Below, one piece after another: positions 32,802-42,000 of a stretch of DNA of 58,476 bases (position 1 is the first letter of the stretch; each line of letters opens with the position of its first letter). The stretch lies in assembly GCA_017535315.1 (NCBI GenBank), contig JAFXUD010000032.1:1-58476 (forward strand), read 5' to 3'. A model generated the notes under the pieces. The model was not told the DNA's origin, searched no databases, and saw only the letters and a program-made list of their open reading frames with translations. Source of the stretch: Victivallales bacterium (GTDB lineage Bacteria > Verrucomicrobiota > Lentisphaeria > Oligosphaerales > Oligosphaeraceae). The position numbers were made by a program, and so were the translations under genes.

Positions 32802-34169
32802 CTACAGATGTGGCATGACGTCTTTGGGCATGGCGGGCTCGTATTTACCACCAGTACGCTCTAGGTGTTCACGCTTTGCGGCGGCGAGAAGCTCTGGATG
32901 CTGCATCAGCCTCACGGCTGCCAGTGCCATCGCTTTGCCAGCATAGAGCATGGCACGGCGTGCGAAGCCGTTCTTGCCCTGCGAGACAACTTGCCAACTG
33001 TGGTTAGGCGTGCCAGGAATCCAGCATCCAACATGCATCTGGACGGTGGGGCAATTCCAACTGACGTCGCCTGTGTCTGTGGAGCCGAAATGCGGCGCAA
33101 CGTGGTCGGGAAGCGGGAGGATTTTGTCTGGATATAGTGGCATGTCGGGCGTGCGGTCTATGAGTATCTTTGCCAATTCATTGGCGAATGCGATGTCCTT
33201 GTCGTCTGGCCGTGGCAGCTGCACGTCGAGCATCGCCTGGTGGAGCGTCCGCTGGAGCGTTGGAATCGTGATGAGATTTGAGCTTGCTGAGCGGAAATCA
33301 CTGGTGAAAGTGGTTTCGGTGGCAAGTGCGGCACCCTGTGCGCACAAATCAACCCTGCGGCATAGGGCGTTCAAATCGGCATTGTCCTTTGCGCGCATCA
33401 TGTACATGACCTCCGCATGGGGCTGGACGATGTTCGGGGCATCGCCCCCTGAATCCGTAATTGCGTAGTGGACGCGATGGTCATACGGAATGTGCTCGCG
33501 CAGGAAGTTGACGGCGACATTCATCAGTTCCACGGCATCAAGTGCGCTTCGACCTAGGTGCGGGGCTGCGCCAGCATGGGATGCCCTCCCGTCGAATTTA
33601 TACAGGATGTTGCAGCAGGCGAGGGAAGGGCGTGTGCGCACCGCCCAGAAGCGCTCAGGATGTCCGCCGAATGTGGCATCCAGTGAGTTGAAGGCACCTT
33701 CTCGCGCCATGAACGCCTTGCCGCTGCCTCCCTCTTCGCCTGGGCAACCGAGGACCTTCACCGTGCCTTTTGCGCCGCTTGAAAGCAGATATGCTTTTAC
33801 AGCCAGCGCGGCGGCAACCGCATCGCCAGCGTAAATGTGGTGTCCGCAACCATGACCGTTTTCAATTCCTTCCAGCTTAACTGGCAGTGGTTTCAATGCT
33901 TGTTGGCTGATGCCTGGCAAAGCGTCGAATTCGGCGATGAAACCGATTTCAGGGTGACCTGAGCCAAAGGACGCGATGAAAGCCGTCGGGAGCCCTGCGA
34001 CACCGACTTCGACAGTGAATCCCTCTGAACGCAGGAACGAGATGAGAGCCTCCGATGATTTATACTCCCTGAAGGCCGTTTCTGGATTGTCCCAGATGGT
34101 GTCTGCAAGCTTGTTTATTTTATCGCTGGCTGCATCAATAGCGGTGAGGAATGAGTTTTCTTCTGGCAT
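32802..34169 (-). CDS. M20 family amidohydrolase, AbgB-like
   Basis: The 455-aa protein starts at the ATG at 34169, six bases after AGGAG; the frame opens at 34199 without a site. The metallopeptidase core has GFIAEFDALPG, then NGHGCGHHIYAGDAV and CPGEEGGSGKAFM, giving the Asp, His and Glu ligands of M20 enzymes, plus KFDGRASHAGAAPHLGRSAL in the lid domain. The family includes p-aminobenzoyl-glutamate hydrolase subunit B and other N-acyl amino-acid or amide hydrolases; the closest look is AbgB. The substrate is uncertain. Confidence 0.88.
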   Translation of the reverse strand: MPEENSFLTAIDAASDKINKLADTIWDNPETAFREYKSSEALISFLRSEGFTVEVGVAGLPTAFIASFGSGHPEIGFIAEFDALPGISQQALKPLPVKLEGIENGHGCGHHIYAGDAVAAALAVKAYLLSSGAKGTVKVLGCPGEEGGSGKAFMAREGAFNSLDATFGGHPERFWAVRTRPSLACCNILYKFDGRASHAGAAPHLGRSALDAVELMNVAVNFLREHIPYDHRVHYAITDSGGDAPNIVQPHAEVMYMMRAKDNADLNALCRRVDLCAQGAALATETTFTSDFRSASSNLITIPTLQRTLHQAMLDVQLPRPDDKDIAFANELAKILIDRTPDMPLYPDKILPLPDHVAPHFGSTDTGDVSWNCPTVQMHVGCWIPGTPNHSWQVVSQGKNGFARRAMLYAGKAMALAAVRLMQHPELLAAAKREHLERTGGKYEPAMPKDVMPHL

Positions 34170-34234
34170 GTGTGCTCCTGTTTCTGGATGTGACTGCAAA
34201 ATGCGAGGAGGATGGGATAGCGATTAAGCTATAA

Positions 34235-34284
34235 GAGGTAATTTCAAAACTAGCGCATTTTGATGATAGTTTTGAAATTACCTC
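34235..34284. mobile_element. 50-bp MITE with 4-bp target duplication
   Basis: An 18-bp perfect terminal inverted repeat (GAGGTAATTTCAAAACTA and its complement) encloses 14 bases. Both ends are flanked by ATAA (34231-34234 and 34285-34288). The same termini bound the longer element at 36542-36694. It lies between the divergent M20 gene and serC. Confidence 0.85.
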
Positions 34285-34368
34285 ATAAGATAATCCATCA
34301 ATGTCAGATTTCATCTGGCAAGAATAAAAAAGCCGAGAAGAATAATGGACAATTTGCGACAATTCAAT

Positions 34369-34397
34369 TTGTGATTATGAGCATCATGCATTATATT
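34369..34397 (+). promoter_or_regulatory. Promoter of serC
   Basis: TTGTGA (34369-34374) and TATATT (34392-34397) are 17 bases apart, 70 bp before the serC start. Confidence 0.7.
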
Positions 34398-34466
34398 CAT
34401 TATGGTAAAAAAACAAAGAAGAGGCGTTAAAGCCTCCATTACCTCTCAAAAACATAAGGACAGAAA

Positions 34467-35561
34467 ATGGCGAACGAAGTTTACAATTTCAATGCGGGAC
34501 CAGCCGTGTTGCCGAAAGAAGTGATGATCAAGGCGCAGGAGGAGTTTGTCAACTACCATGGCTGTGGATACGGCGTGGTGGAGGAGAGCCATCGTGCGCC
34601 TCTGTTTGATGAAATCATCCAGTCCGCCGAGGCGAATCTCCGCAAGCTGATGGACATCAGCGACGACTATGAGGTCCTTTTCCTGCAGGGTGGCGCCAGC
34701 CTTCAGTTTGCCATGATTCCCATGAACTTGGCGATTCCTGGCAAAAAGATTGGCTTCTGCGACACAGGCGAATGGTCGCACAAGGCCCTGAAGGAGGCCA
34801 AGATTCTGGGCAATGATATCGATATGATTTACGATGGTTCCGCCAATGGGTTCAAGACCATCGGCAATGCGGCCAGCTGGAAGGTTGATCCGCAGGACGC
34901 ATACGTGCATATCTGCGTCAACAACACCATCTTCGGTACAGAATACCAGAGCTATCCAGAAACAGGTGACATTCCTCTGATTGCAGACATGTCCAGCGAC
35001 ATCATGTCCCGTACATTTGACATGAACAAGTTTGCCCTGGTTTTTGCTGGTGCGCAGAAGAACATGGGGCCTGCGGGCGTCACGCTGGTTGTCATTCGCA
35101 AGGATTTGGCGGAGCGCTGCCCCGAGACAGTTCCCACCATGCTCCGCTTCAGCACGCACATCAAGGCTAAGTCGCTCTTCAATACCCCCAATACCTTTGG
35201 CATCTACATTATCCGCCTGGTTTCCGAGTGGATGCTGGCGCAGGGCGGTGTGCCCGCCATCCAGAAGAAGAACGAGGAGAAGGCAGCCAAGCTGTATGCG
35301 GCCATTGACAATTCGGGCTTCTTCCGCGGCACCTGCGACAAGGCTGATCGCTCCAAGATGAACGTCTGCTTCCGCATCGGTGATGGCAATGAAGAGCTTG
35401 AGAAGAAGTTTGTTGCCGAGGCAAAGGCGGCAGGTCTGGTTGGTCTGAAAGGCCATCGCGCCGTTGGCGGGCTCCGTGCCAGCATCTACAACGCCATGCC
35501 GCTCTCTGGCGTGGAGACCCTGATTTCCTTCATGAACGAGTTCGCCAGAAAGAACGGGTGA
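34467..35561 (+). CDS. serC: Phosphoserine aminotransferase
   Basis: The 364-aa protein is full length for SerC. It starts with NFNAGPAVLP, has the phosphate-binding LFLQGGASLQFAMIPMNL, and the PLP-binding lysine K198 in FAGAQKNMGPAG. It ends with GLRASIYNAMPLSGV, all family hallmarks. It makes O-phosphoserine from 3-phosphohydroxypyruvate and glutamate, and in some bacteria also serves pyridoxal-phosphate synthesis. An AAGGA site precedes the ATG. The convergent neighbour is a pyridoxal kinase, so both relate to PLP. Confidence 0.97.
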   Translation: MANEVYNFNAGPAVLPKEVMIKAQEEFVNYHGCGYGVVEESHRAPLFDEIIQSAEANLRKLMDISDDYEVLFLQGGASLQFAMIPMNLAIPGKKIGFCDTGEWSHKALKEAKILGNDIDMIYDGSANGFKTIGNAASWKVDPQDAYVHICVNNTIFGTEYQSYPETGDIPLIADMSSDIMSRTFDMNKFALVFAGAQKNMGPAGVTLVVIRKDLAERCPETVPTMLRFSTHIKAKSLFNTPNTFGIYIIRLVSEWMLAQGGVPAIQKKNEEKAAKLYAAIDNSGFFRGTCDKADRSKMNVCFRIGDGNEELEKKFVAEAKAAGLVGLKGHRAVGGLRASIYNAMPLSGVETLISFMNEFARKNG

Positions 35562-35589
35562 CCCCCCTGAACCTAAAATAAAGCCTAAA

Positions 35590-35685
35590 GGGACGGGAGG
35601 GACGGGAGAGACGGGAGGGACAGAGTACAAGAAGTTCTTCTTTATTTTGTCCCTCCCGTCTCTCCCGTCCCTCCTGTCCTTTTTT
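35590..35685. terminator. Bidirectional terminator built from 9-bp units
   Basis: The left arm (35590-35621) is GGGACGGGAGGGACGGGAG with further GACGGGAGG units. The right arm (35649-35679) is its near-perfect complement and is followed by TTTTTT. It sits between convergent serC and pdxK and can end both transcripts. The 9-bp unit is related to the GACTTGAGG repeats nearby. Confidence 0.9.
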
Positions 35686-35704
35686 AGTCAAGAGCAGCTT
35701 TGGC

Positions 35705-36526
35705 TCACGATTGCAGTCTGCTGACAAGTGTAGGCAAGGCCAGTTCAAAGGAGACACCGTACCAATGGTCGGAGGGTGTTTGTTGCAGGCTCAGGCAGAC
35801 GATGTCTGCTGCCAGCGAGGTGGCTTCAAGAATGTTTTTTCCACGCAAAATGGCTCCTGTGAAAACGGAGGCGAAGACGTCACCTGTGCCAGGAGACGAG
35901 CGGGAGAGGCGTTGGTTGAATCTGTAATGGATTTCCTGCCCGTTGTAAATGGCGACTCCCAGCTTGTCTGGTTCAAATGAAACGCCTGTCAGGATAACAT
36001 TGGCGGCTCCCAGGCTGTGCAGATTGTGCAGCAGTTCCTCAATATAGTCCTGGCCATAGTTTTCCAGGCGAGGTTTTTGTCCAAGTAGTAGAGCGGCTTC
36101 CGTCAGATTAGGGAGAATGAAATCGGCTCCATCGCAGAGTCTGCGCAATTTCATTGGGAAATCCTCTTCAAAACCTGCATAGAGCAGGCCATCGTCTCCC
36201 ATGACAGGGTCCACGATGCGGAGCGCACCAGGTTGTGCGCATGATTTCATGATTTCAAGAATCGGGTTAATCTGCTTTTCGCAGACATAGCCAGTATAGA
36301 AGGCATCAAAGCAGATGCCATTGTCTAACCAGCTCTTCATGATGGCAGGCATGTCATCGGTCAAATCCCTGAACGTGATGTTCTTGAATCCGCCTGTGTG
36401 CGCGGAAAGCACTGCCGAAGGTAAAACGACTGTCTCTATGCCGCAGGCGGAGATGATGGGCAGGGCGACAGTCAGGGAGCATTGGCCGTAGCAGGAGATG
36501 TCTTGGATGGTAAGTAGCTTTTTCAT
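35705..36526 (-). CDS. pdxY: Pyridoxal/pyridoxamine kinase
   Basis: The 273-aa protein belongs to the ribokinase-like pyridoxal kinase group. It opens TIQDISCYGQCSLTVALPI, has VLSAHTGGF near the substrate site, the VDPVMGDDG loop, LPNLTEAALLLG, and the anion hole/catalytic motif SPGTGDVFASVF with the catalytic Asp. It phosphorylates pyridoxal, pyridoxamine or pyridoxine in the PLP salvage pathway. PdxK and PdxY cannot be told apart here, so the symbol is provisional. Its ribosome binding site (AGAGG, 36534-36538) lies at the edge of the MITE just upstream. Confidence 0.9.
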   Translation of the reverse strand: MKKLLTIQDISCYGQCSLTVALPIISACGIETVVLPSAVLSAHTGGFKNITFRDLTDDMPAIMKSWLDNGICFDAFYTGYVCEKQINPILEIMKSCAQPGALRIVDPVMGDDGLLYAGFEEDFPMKLRRLCDGADFILPNLTEAALLLGQKPRLENYGQDYIEELLHNLHSLGAANVILTGVSFEPDKLGVAIYNGQEIHYRFNQRLSRSSPGTGDVFASVFTGAILRGKNILEATSLAADIVCLSLQQTPSDHWYGVSFELALPTLVSRLQS

Positions 36527-36541
36527 ATAATTGCCTCTATA

Positions 36542-36694
36542 GAGGTAATTTCAAAACTGGCGCGAAATGCGCGTCGATATGAACACATTGGCGTTGGCGA
36601 CGCCTCTCGCCGCACGAAAGTGCGGCTTCGAGCCGTCGCCTTAGCCACTGCGCCCATCTCTTAGCGCATTTCGCGCCAGTTTTGAAATTACCTC
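36542..36694. mobile_element. 153-bp MITE with 31-bp perfect terminal repeats
   Basis: The termini begin GAGGTAATTTCAAAACT and are perfect inverted repeats over 31 bp. The flanks are TATA on both sides (36538-36541 and 36695-36698), a 4-bp duplication. The inside holds CCGCAC/GTGCGG and other hairpins but no coding sequence. It shares ends with the 50-bp element at 34235-34284, so both were probably mobilised by the same, unseen transposase. Confidence 0.9.
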
Positions 36695-36750
36695 TATAGA
36701 AACGAGGCAAAGAAGCCGATATTTGCATGATTAGTGCAAACAAGAAAAGG

Positions 36751-36858
36751 GACTTGAGGGACTTGAGGGACTTGAGGGACTTGAGGGACTTGAGGGACTT
36801 GAGGGACTTGAGGGACTTGAGGAACTTGAGGGACTTGAGGGACTTGAGGGACTTGAGG
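36751..36858 (+). repeat. 9-bp tandem repeat GACTTGAGG, twelve copies
   Basis: Twelve contiguous 9-bp units run from 36751 to 36858, one of them GAACTTGAG at 36823. Read on the minus strand it would encode a VPQ repeat, but that frame has no gene context. It lies 72 bp upstream of the -35 of the Gfo/Idh/MocA gene at 37021. Confidence 0.95.
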
Positions 36859-36929
36859 GACGGGAAAAATCTCTTCTGCTAATCTTGGCGGGATGCGTTT
36901 GGAGCTAGAAGGAAAAAACGGTGTTTGAG

Positions 36930-36957
36930 TTGATTTGCATGGATATTCGGTTATATT
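36930..36957 (+). promoter_or_regulatory. Promoter of the Gfo/Idh/MocA gene
   Basis: TTGATT (36930-36935) and TATATT (36952-36957) are 16 bases apart, 64 bp upstream of the ATG. Confidence 0.65.
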
Positions 36958-37020
36958 GGGGGAAAAGGGCAGAGAAAGCTTTTGGAGGGGGCAAAATAAA
37001 GCTAAAACTAGGAGTTTGCC

Positions 37021-38028
37021 ATGAAGAAAATAGGTTTGATGGGATGTGGCACGGTTGCCGATTACGGACATATTCCTGTGCTGCAATCAACGGATGGATT
37101 GGAGCTGCACGCGGTTTTTGAACCCAATCCAGAGCGTCTGCGCCAGATGCAGGAGAAGCATGGTATCGCATTGGGATTCACGGATGAAAAGGCGTTCTTT
37201 GAAAGCGGTATCGACGCGATCAGCATAACCTCGCCTGCGCCATGCCACTTGGCAAACATCCGCTCTGCCTGCAAATATGGCAAGCATGTCCTCTGCGAGA
37301 AGCCCCTTGGCATGAGCGTGGAGGAATGCACCGAGATAATTGAACTAGCGAAAAAGGCAAACGTCATGCTTTTTACAGGCTTCGACTATCGTTTCAGCCC
37401 TGCATCCCTCAAAATCTACGAACTGATTCGCGAAGGGGCTATCGGCGAACTGAAATCGTTGCGCCTGATCTACATTTGGAACTGCCACGGCAAAGGCAGT
37501 TTTGACGAAAACGGCAAGTGGGTGGAGAATGAGCGTCGCAAAGGACGTATGCTGGAAGGCGGCCCGATGGTTGACTGCGGCGTTCACCAGATTGACCTGG
37601 CGCGCTTCTGGACGGGGAGCGAGGTCGTCTCATGGTCGGAGGCGGGCGCCTGGGTTGACGAGTACGAAGCGCCAGACCACATGTACCTGCACATGGAGCA
37701 TGCCAATGGCGCGCATTCCATGGTGGAAATGAGCTACTCGTACTGCCATACCTGTCAGAACCCTATCAATCTGTTCACATACGATTTGATTGGCACAAAG
37801 GGAATCATCCGTTATGATCGTGGCGCAAAGCTGTTTGAGATGCGCAATGACAAAGGTCTTTTTACATTTGATTACTCGCCCGAAAAGAACTTTAAAGCAT
37901 TATACGTCCACTATCGCGATGCCCTTGAGCAGGGTGGTTCCGAGCTGCTGCCGACTGGCGTGGACGGATTGATGGCTGTCAAGATTTCTCGTCAGGCGGT
38001 TGATCGATTGATGGCAAATCGGCATTAA
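37021..38028 (+). CDS. Gfo/Idh/MocA family oxidoreductase
   Basis: The 335-aa protein has a Rossmann start KKIGLMGCGTVADYGHIPVL, SITSPAPCHLANIRSACKYG, and the conserved CEKPLGMSVEECTEII. Residues DYRFSPASLKIYELIREGAI and GGPMVDCGVHQIDLARFWTG give the C-terminal domain with the active-site His. It should be a cytoplasmic NAD(P)-dependent sugar or sugar-derivative dehydrogenase. It is not closely similar to the longer family member at 11260. A small membrane protein gene follows after 35 bp. Confidence 0.9.
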   Translation: MKKIGLMGCGTVADYGHIPVLQSTDGLELHAVFEPNPERLRQMQEKHGIALGFTDEKAFFESGIDAISITSPAPCHLANIRSACKYGKHVLCEKPLGMSVEECTEIIELAKKANVMLFTGFDYRFSPASLKIYELIREGAIGELKSLRLIYIWNCHGKGSFDENGKWVENERRKGRMLEGGPMVDCGVHQIDLARFWTGSEVVSWSEAGAWVDEYEAPDHMYLHMEHANGAHSMVEMSYSYCHTCQNPINLFTYDLIGTKGIIRYDRGAKLFEMRNDKGLFTFDYSPEKNFKALYVHYRDALEQGGSELLPTGVDGLMAVKISRQAVDRLMANRH

Positions 38029-38063
38029 ATAGAATAAAAAGGCAATAACAACAGGAGTGACGT

Positions 38064-38384
38064 ATGGGCATGAAATCGTTGGCAATCAAGGGAATGTTGG
38101 TAAAAATCATTGGCGGTGGCCTGGGGTTTGCCGTGCTTCACGCCATTTTGTTCTGGGTTTCCTATTTCCAGTGTGGCGGTTCCCACGATTCTCTGAAGGG
38201 CATCTGGCAGGGGATTTCCAAATCGGGTAGCATCTGGGCTTCCCTTGTGAAATGGCTTGGTTTCCCGCTGGCCACGCTTGATGCGTCTGGTGCGGCTTTT
38301 GTGATTGTAATGGTTGTGAACTCGCTTCTTTGGGGAGTTGTCATTGGTATCGTCTTCGGATTTGTCTTTCGGAAAAAAATCTGA
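38064..38384 (+). CDS. Small two-helix membrane protein, unknown function
   Basis: The 106-aa protein has an AGGAG site six bases before the ATG. Two clear hydrophobic segments are visible, GGGLGFAVLHAILFWVSYF (about 17-35) and AAFVIVMVVNSLLWGVVIGI (about 77-96), followed by a positively charged FRKKI tail. No family is recognised. The spacing suggests cotranscription with the genes on both sides. Confidence 0.7.
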   Translation: MGMKSLAIKGMLVKIIGGGLGFAVLHAILFWVSYFQCGGSHDSLKGIWQGISKSGSIWASLVKWLGFPLATLDASGAAFVIVMVVNSLLWGVVIGIVFGFVFRKKI

Positions 38385-38413
38385 ACATGGGCTGGAGGAG
38401 AGGGGAGTAAAAG

Positions 38414-39010
38414 ATGGAAGAGCGACTGGAAAGACAACTGGCGTTTTCGCTGGAGATAGACAAGGAAAAGAGTATTTTCAGGCAGACAAGCCTGTCGGGG
38501 CATGGACGCAAGGAAAATGATGCGGAGCATGCCTGGCATATGGCCATCATGGCATATCTTCTGCGCGAATACGCCAATGAGAAGGTTGATATCGCAAAGG
38601 TCATGCTGATGTGCCTGATTCATGACATCGTGGAAATCGATGCAGGCGATACGTACGCATACGACGAGAAGAGTCTGCAAAGCCAAAAGGAGAGGGAGGA
38701 GGCAGCCAAGGAGCAGATTTTCTCCCTCCTCCCTGATGATCAGAAACAGGAGTTGACTGCGCTGTTTGACGAATTTGAAGAGTTTCAAACTCCTGAGGCA
38801 AAATATGCCCATGCGATGGACAATCTTCAACCAATTCTTTTAAACAACAGCAATGGTGGAAGCGACTGGAAGGAACATGGCGTCTCAGCAGAGAAGGTGT
38901 ACGCTCGTCAATGCAAAACGCGATTGGGCTCGGAAAAACTCTTCGAAGTGATTGACCGCATCATTCAGGAGAATATACAGAAAGGGAGTTTGAAGGAAAA
39001 GCAGGAATAG
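38414..39010 (+). CDS. HD-domain phosphohydrolase, YfbR/HDDC2-like
   Basis: The 198-aa protein contains the HD metal-binding set: NDAEHAWHMAIM (H39), CLIHDIVEIDAGD (H70, D71), and a later Asp in YAHAMDNLQPIL. The motif spacing is that of the YfbR/HDDC2 group of 5'-deoxynucleotidases, which dephosphorylate deoxynucleoside monophosphates. The exact substrate is inferred. A GGGGAG site precedes the ATG. The gene converges on the SNF2 helicase gene with only 2 bp between the two stop codons. Confidence 0.88.
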   Translation: MEERLERQLAFSLEIDKEKSIFRQTSLSGHGRKENDAEHAWHMAIMAYLLREYANEKVDIAKVMLMCLIHDIVEIDAGDTYAYDEKSLQSQKEREEAAKEQIFSLLPDDQKQELTALFDEFEEFQTPEAKYAHAMDNLQPILLNNSNGGSDWKEHGVSAEKVYARQCKTRLGSEKLFEVIDRIIQENIQKGSLKEKQE

Positions 39011-39012
39011 GC

Positions 39013-42000
39013 TTATCTTTTGAGGAGGTTCTCCAAATCCTTGCGGGAAAAAGCAGATGGAGAACCTGTATCTTGGTCTATGACGGCGGAAGCCAGTTCG
39101 CGTTTGGCGTTTTGAAGCAGAATCACCTTCTCCTCGACGGTGTTTTTCGTCACGAGGCGATAGGCCATGACGGGATTTCGCTGTCCGATGCGATAAGCTC
39201 GGTCGATGGCCTGCGCCTCTGCGGCAGGGTTCCACCAGGGATCCATGATGAACACATAATCTGCCGCCGTCAAGTTCAGGCCGACGCCGCCTGCTTTTAG
39301 TGAGATGAGGAAGACCTTCTTTGTCTCGTCGTTTTGAAAACGTTCCACGACAGAAGCGCGGTCCTTTGTCTCGCCATCCAGGTAGCAGAAGTCCCATCCC
39401 GCTTCCTCCAACCTTGCCTGGATGATTTTCAAAAACGAGGTGAACTGTGAAAAGACCAGCGCCTTATGGCCTGCAAGGATGATGGTTTCCAGCCTGGTTG
39501 CCAGCAGTTCCAGCTTTGGCGAAGGCTCGTTGGCACGTTGCGGTTTCAGCAAGCCTGGATGGCAGGCGGCCTGCCTAAGTTTGGTGAGGGCTGCCAGTAT
39601 CAGCATGGAGGAGCCAGTCTTTTCGTCTGAGAGCTGCTTCTGATAGTAATGGAGAAGATCGTCGTACTCCTCCTGTTCCTCTGGCAGCATCTCGCAGAAG
39701 AGCAGCTGTTCCGACTTGGGGGGCAGGTCCTTGGCAACTTCAGCCTTCGTCCGTCGGAGGATAAAGGGACGGACGCCTTTTCTGATGCGGTTGATGACGG
39801 AGTTTTCGCTTGTGTTGCCTGGCGACGGAGCCAGGCAGAGGCTGGATCGCCCAAACAACCCTGGATTGAGAAAATCGAGCTGGCTGTAGAGTTCACCCAA
39901 GTTGTTTTCGATGGGAGTGCCCGTCATGGCAATTCTGTAGGATGCATGGATGCATCGTGCCGCCTGGGCCGTGGCGCTGTCGTGGTTTTTGATGGCCTGC
40001 GATTCATCCAGGACGCAGTAATCGAACATGACTTTGGCAAGTTTGGTTGCATCGTTCCGCAGTGTGCCGTATGTGGTGAGCACCAGGTCGTATTGTGAGA
40101 GCAGAGTAGGGGAGCAACTGCGCTCTGTGCCCAAATGAACGAGAAGCCGCATCCACGGAGCGAATCTTGCCGCCTCCACTTGCCAGTTGAAAATAAGGGA
40201 ACGCGGGAGGACAATCAGAGAAGGTCTGCGTTGCGGCAGTCTTGAGCGTTCGGCCAGCACCGCCAGTACCTGGATAGTTTTGCCGAGGCCCATGTCGTCC
40301 GCCAGGCAAGCACCAAGGCCAGCCTTTTGCATGTTCAGAAGCCAGCCGAATCCGATGGCCTGATAGTGGCGCAGAGTGGCCTTAAAACCATCGGGGGGAG
40401 AAACGGGATTGGGAGTACCCAGGGACTCAAATCTTCGAAGGGCTTCGCCATATTTGCCAGTTGCCTCTGATGCGCGGTCGCCCAGAATGGCGGCGACCAT
40501 GGCGGCTTGCTCCATGCGGAAACGCAGCTTGTCATCCTGCACATCGCCCAGTTCCGTTAGAGCGGTGAAGTTGGAGAGCCACTCCAGAGGGAGCAGACCA
40601 TAGGTGCCGTCATCCAGTCGCACTGCCTTTTCTCCTTTGGAAAAGGCGTTCAGCAATACGGGTAGTCCAACCGTTACGCCTTCATACGCCACTCCCCCAT
40701 CCACTTCAAACCAATCGACGCCAGATTTGACAACTGGCTGCTTGGTAATGGGTTTGCGGTAGGTTTTGCCTTCTGCCGTGACAATCCAGTCTTCCTGGAC
40801 AAGCGTCCTAACCACCTCGTCCAGTTGGGATGGATGTAGTTTCCAGCCAGGTTCCTCAATATAGGCTTTTTCGTTATAGCGAAAGCCAAGGGAGAGTAGG
40901 CGTGCGTGGAGGCGTTCCTCTTCCAGTGCGTCGCGTCGTATGATGCAATGCCCCTGTATAAGCCTGTCCCCGCCGTCGTCTGGGCAGGATACGCCATTGT
41001 ACAGGAATGTCAGGTCTGCGTGGAGCTGTTCGTGTTCGCGGTATTTGAACTTCGCTGTGCGGACGAAGAGTTCGCCGACGGGTTTGGCCTCCAGGTTTTT
41101 CAAGGCAATTCCAGGCGGAAAATCCTCCGTGTCGATGTCTGTTTCCGCCGCAAGGGTTCTGGCCAGGGAGAGGGCTTCTGGAAATGTGATGTGGAGAGAC
41201 GGCTTGTTCACAAATCGTGCCTCCAACAGGGAACCTGCACGTCGTGCGTCTGCATACAACAATGTGCCGCGTGCCAGTGCAACCGCCACAAGTTTGCCTT
41301 CCTGCGAGGAGTTCCCTTGCAATAGCATCTGCACCTCTGAAAAGGGGATATGTTCGCCGCCATGAAGCAATTCTGCCTGGACGAGATAGGTGGAGAGGGG
41401 AGAGCCAGGCTGGGGGATGAAGCGGATTATGGAATCAGCGGGCAGCCCCTCGTCAATGACGAGAGGGCGCATGACCAGCGAGCCGCTGCTATTGTCCATC
41501 CAACGGAGAACAGGGCATTTGGACAGTTTTTCGATGAGCGAGGCATCGCCCAGGGGAAAACGATAGCGGTTCGGCTCGTCTTCTGGCTTGTGGCATGGGG
41601 AGAGCAAACGCAGTAGGTCGGCATCCAGCGTGGATGGAAGAGCAGTGTCGGCTTCCACTATGAATGGCTTGGAGGCTGGCGGTTTTTCACCGCCATTGTT
41701 TTTGGGGCGCCATCGAAGGTCGATAATTAGAGTGTTGTCATTCGGCGTATGCTTATCGGCGCGAATGACATACAGTATCTCCAGGTTGAGCGTGTCATCG
41801 ACTGGATGCGAAGGGGCGGTGGTTTTGGGAGGGGAACGGAAAACTTGCCCGTAGTCGAGAATCCTTCCTTCCTCCTGGGTGATTCTACTACGCGCAGGAC
41901 GTTGTTTTTCAAAAAGTTCGTAGCGGGGGTCTTCTTGAGGAATCGAAGGTTTACTGGCAACCTGGAGTTTCCTTGGAACATTCTTCTGGAGGGATTTTCC

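Noticed and set aside
36694-37086. Minus-strand frame encoding a VPQ tripeptide repeat
   Set aside because: It is the translation of the 9-bp GACTTGAGG array and crosses the promoter of the next gene. No start signal or family supports a protein.
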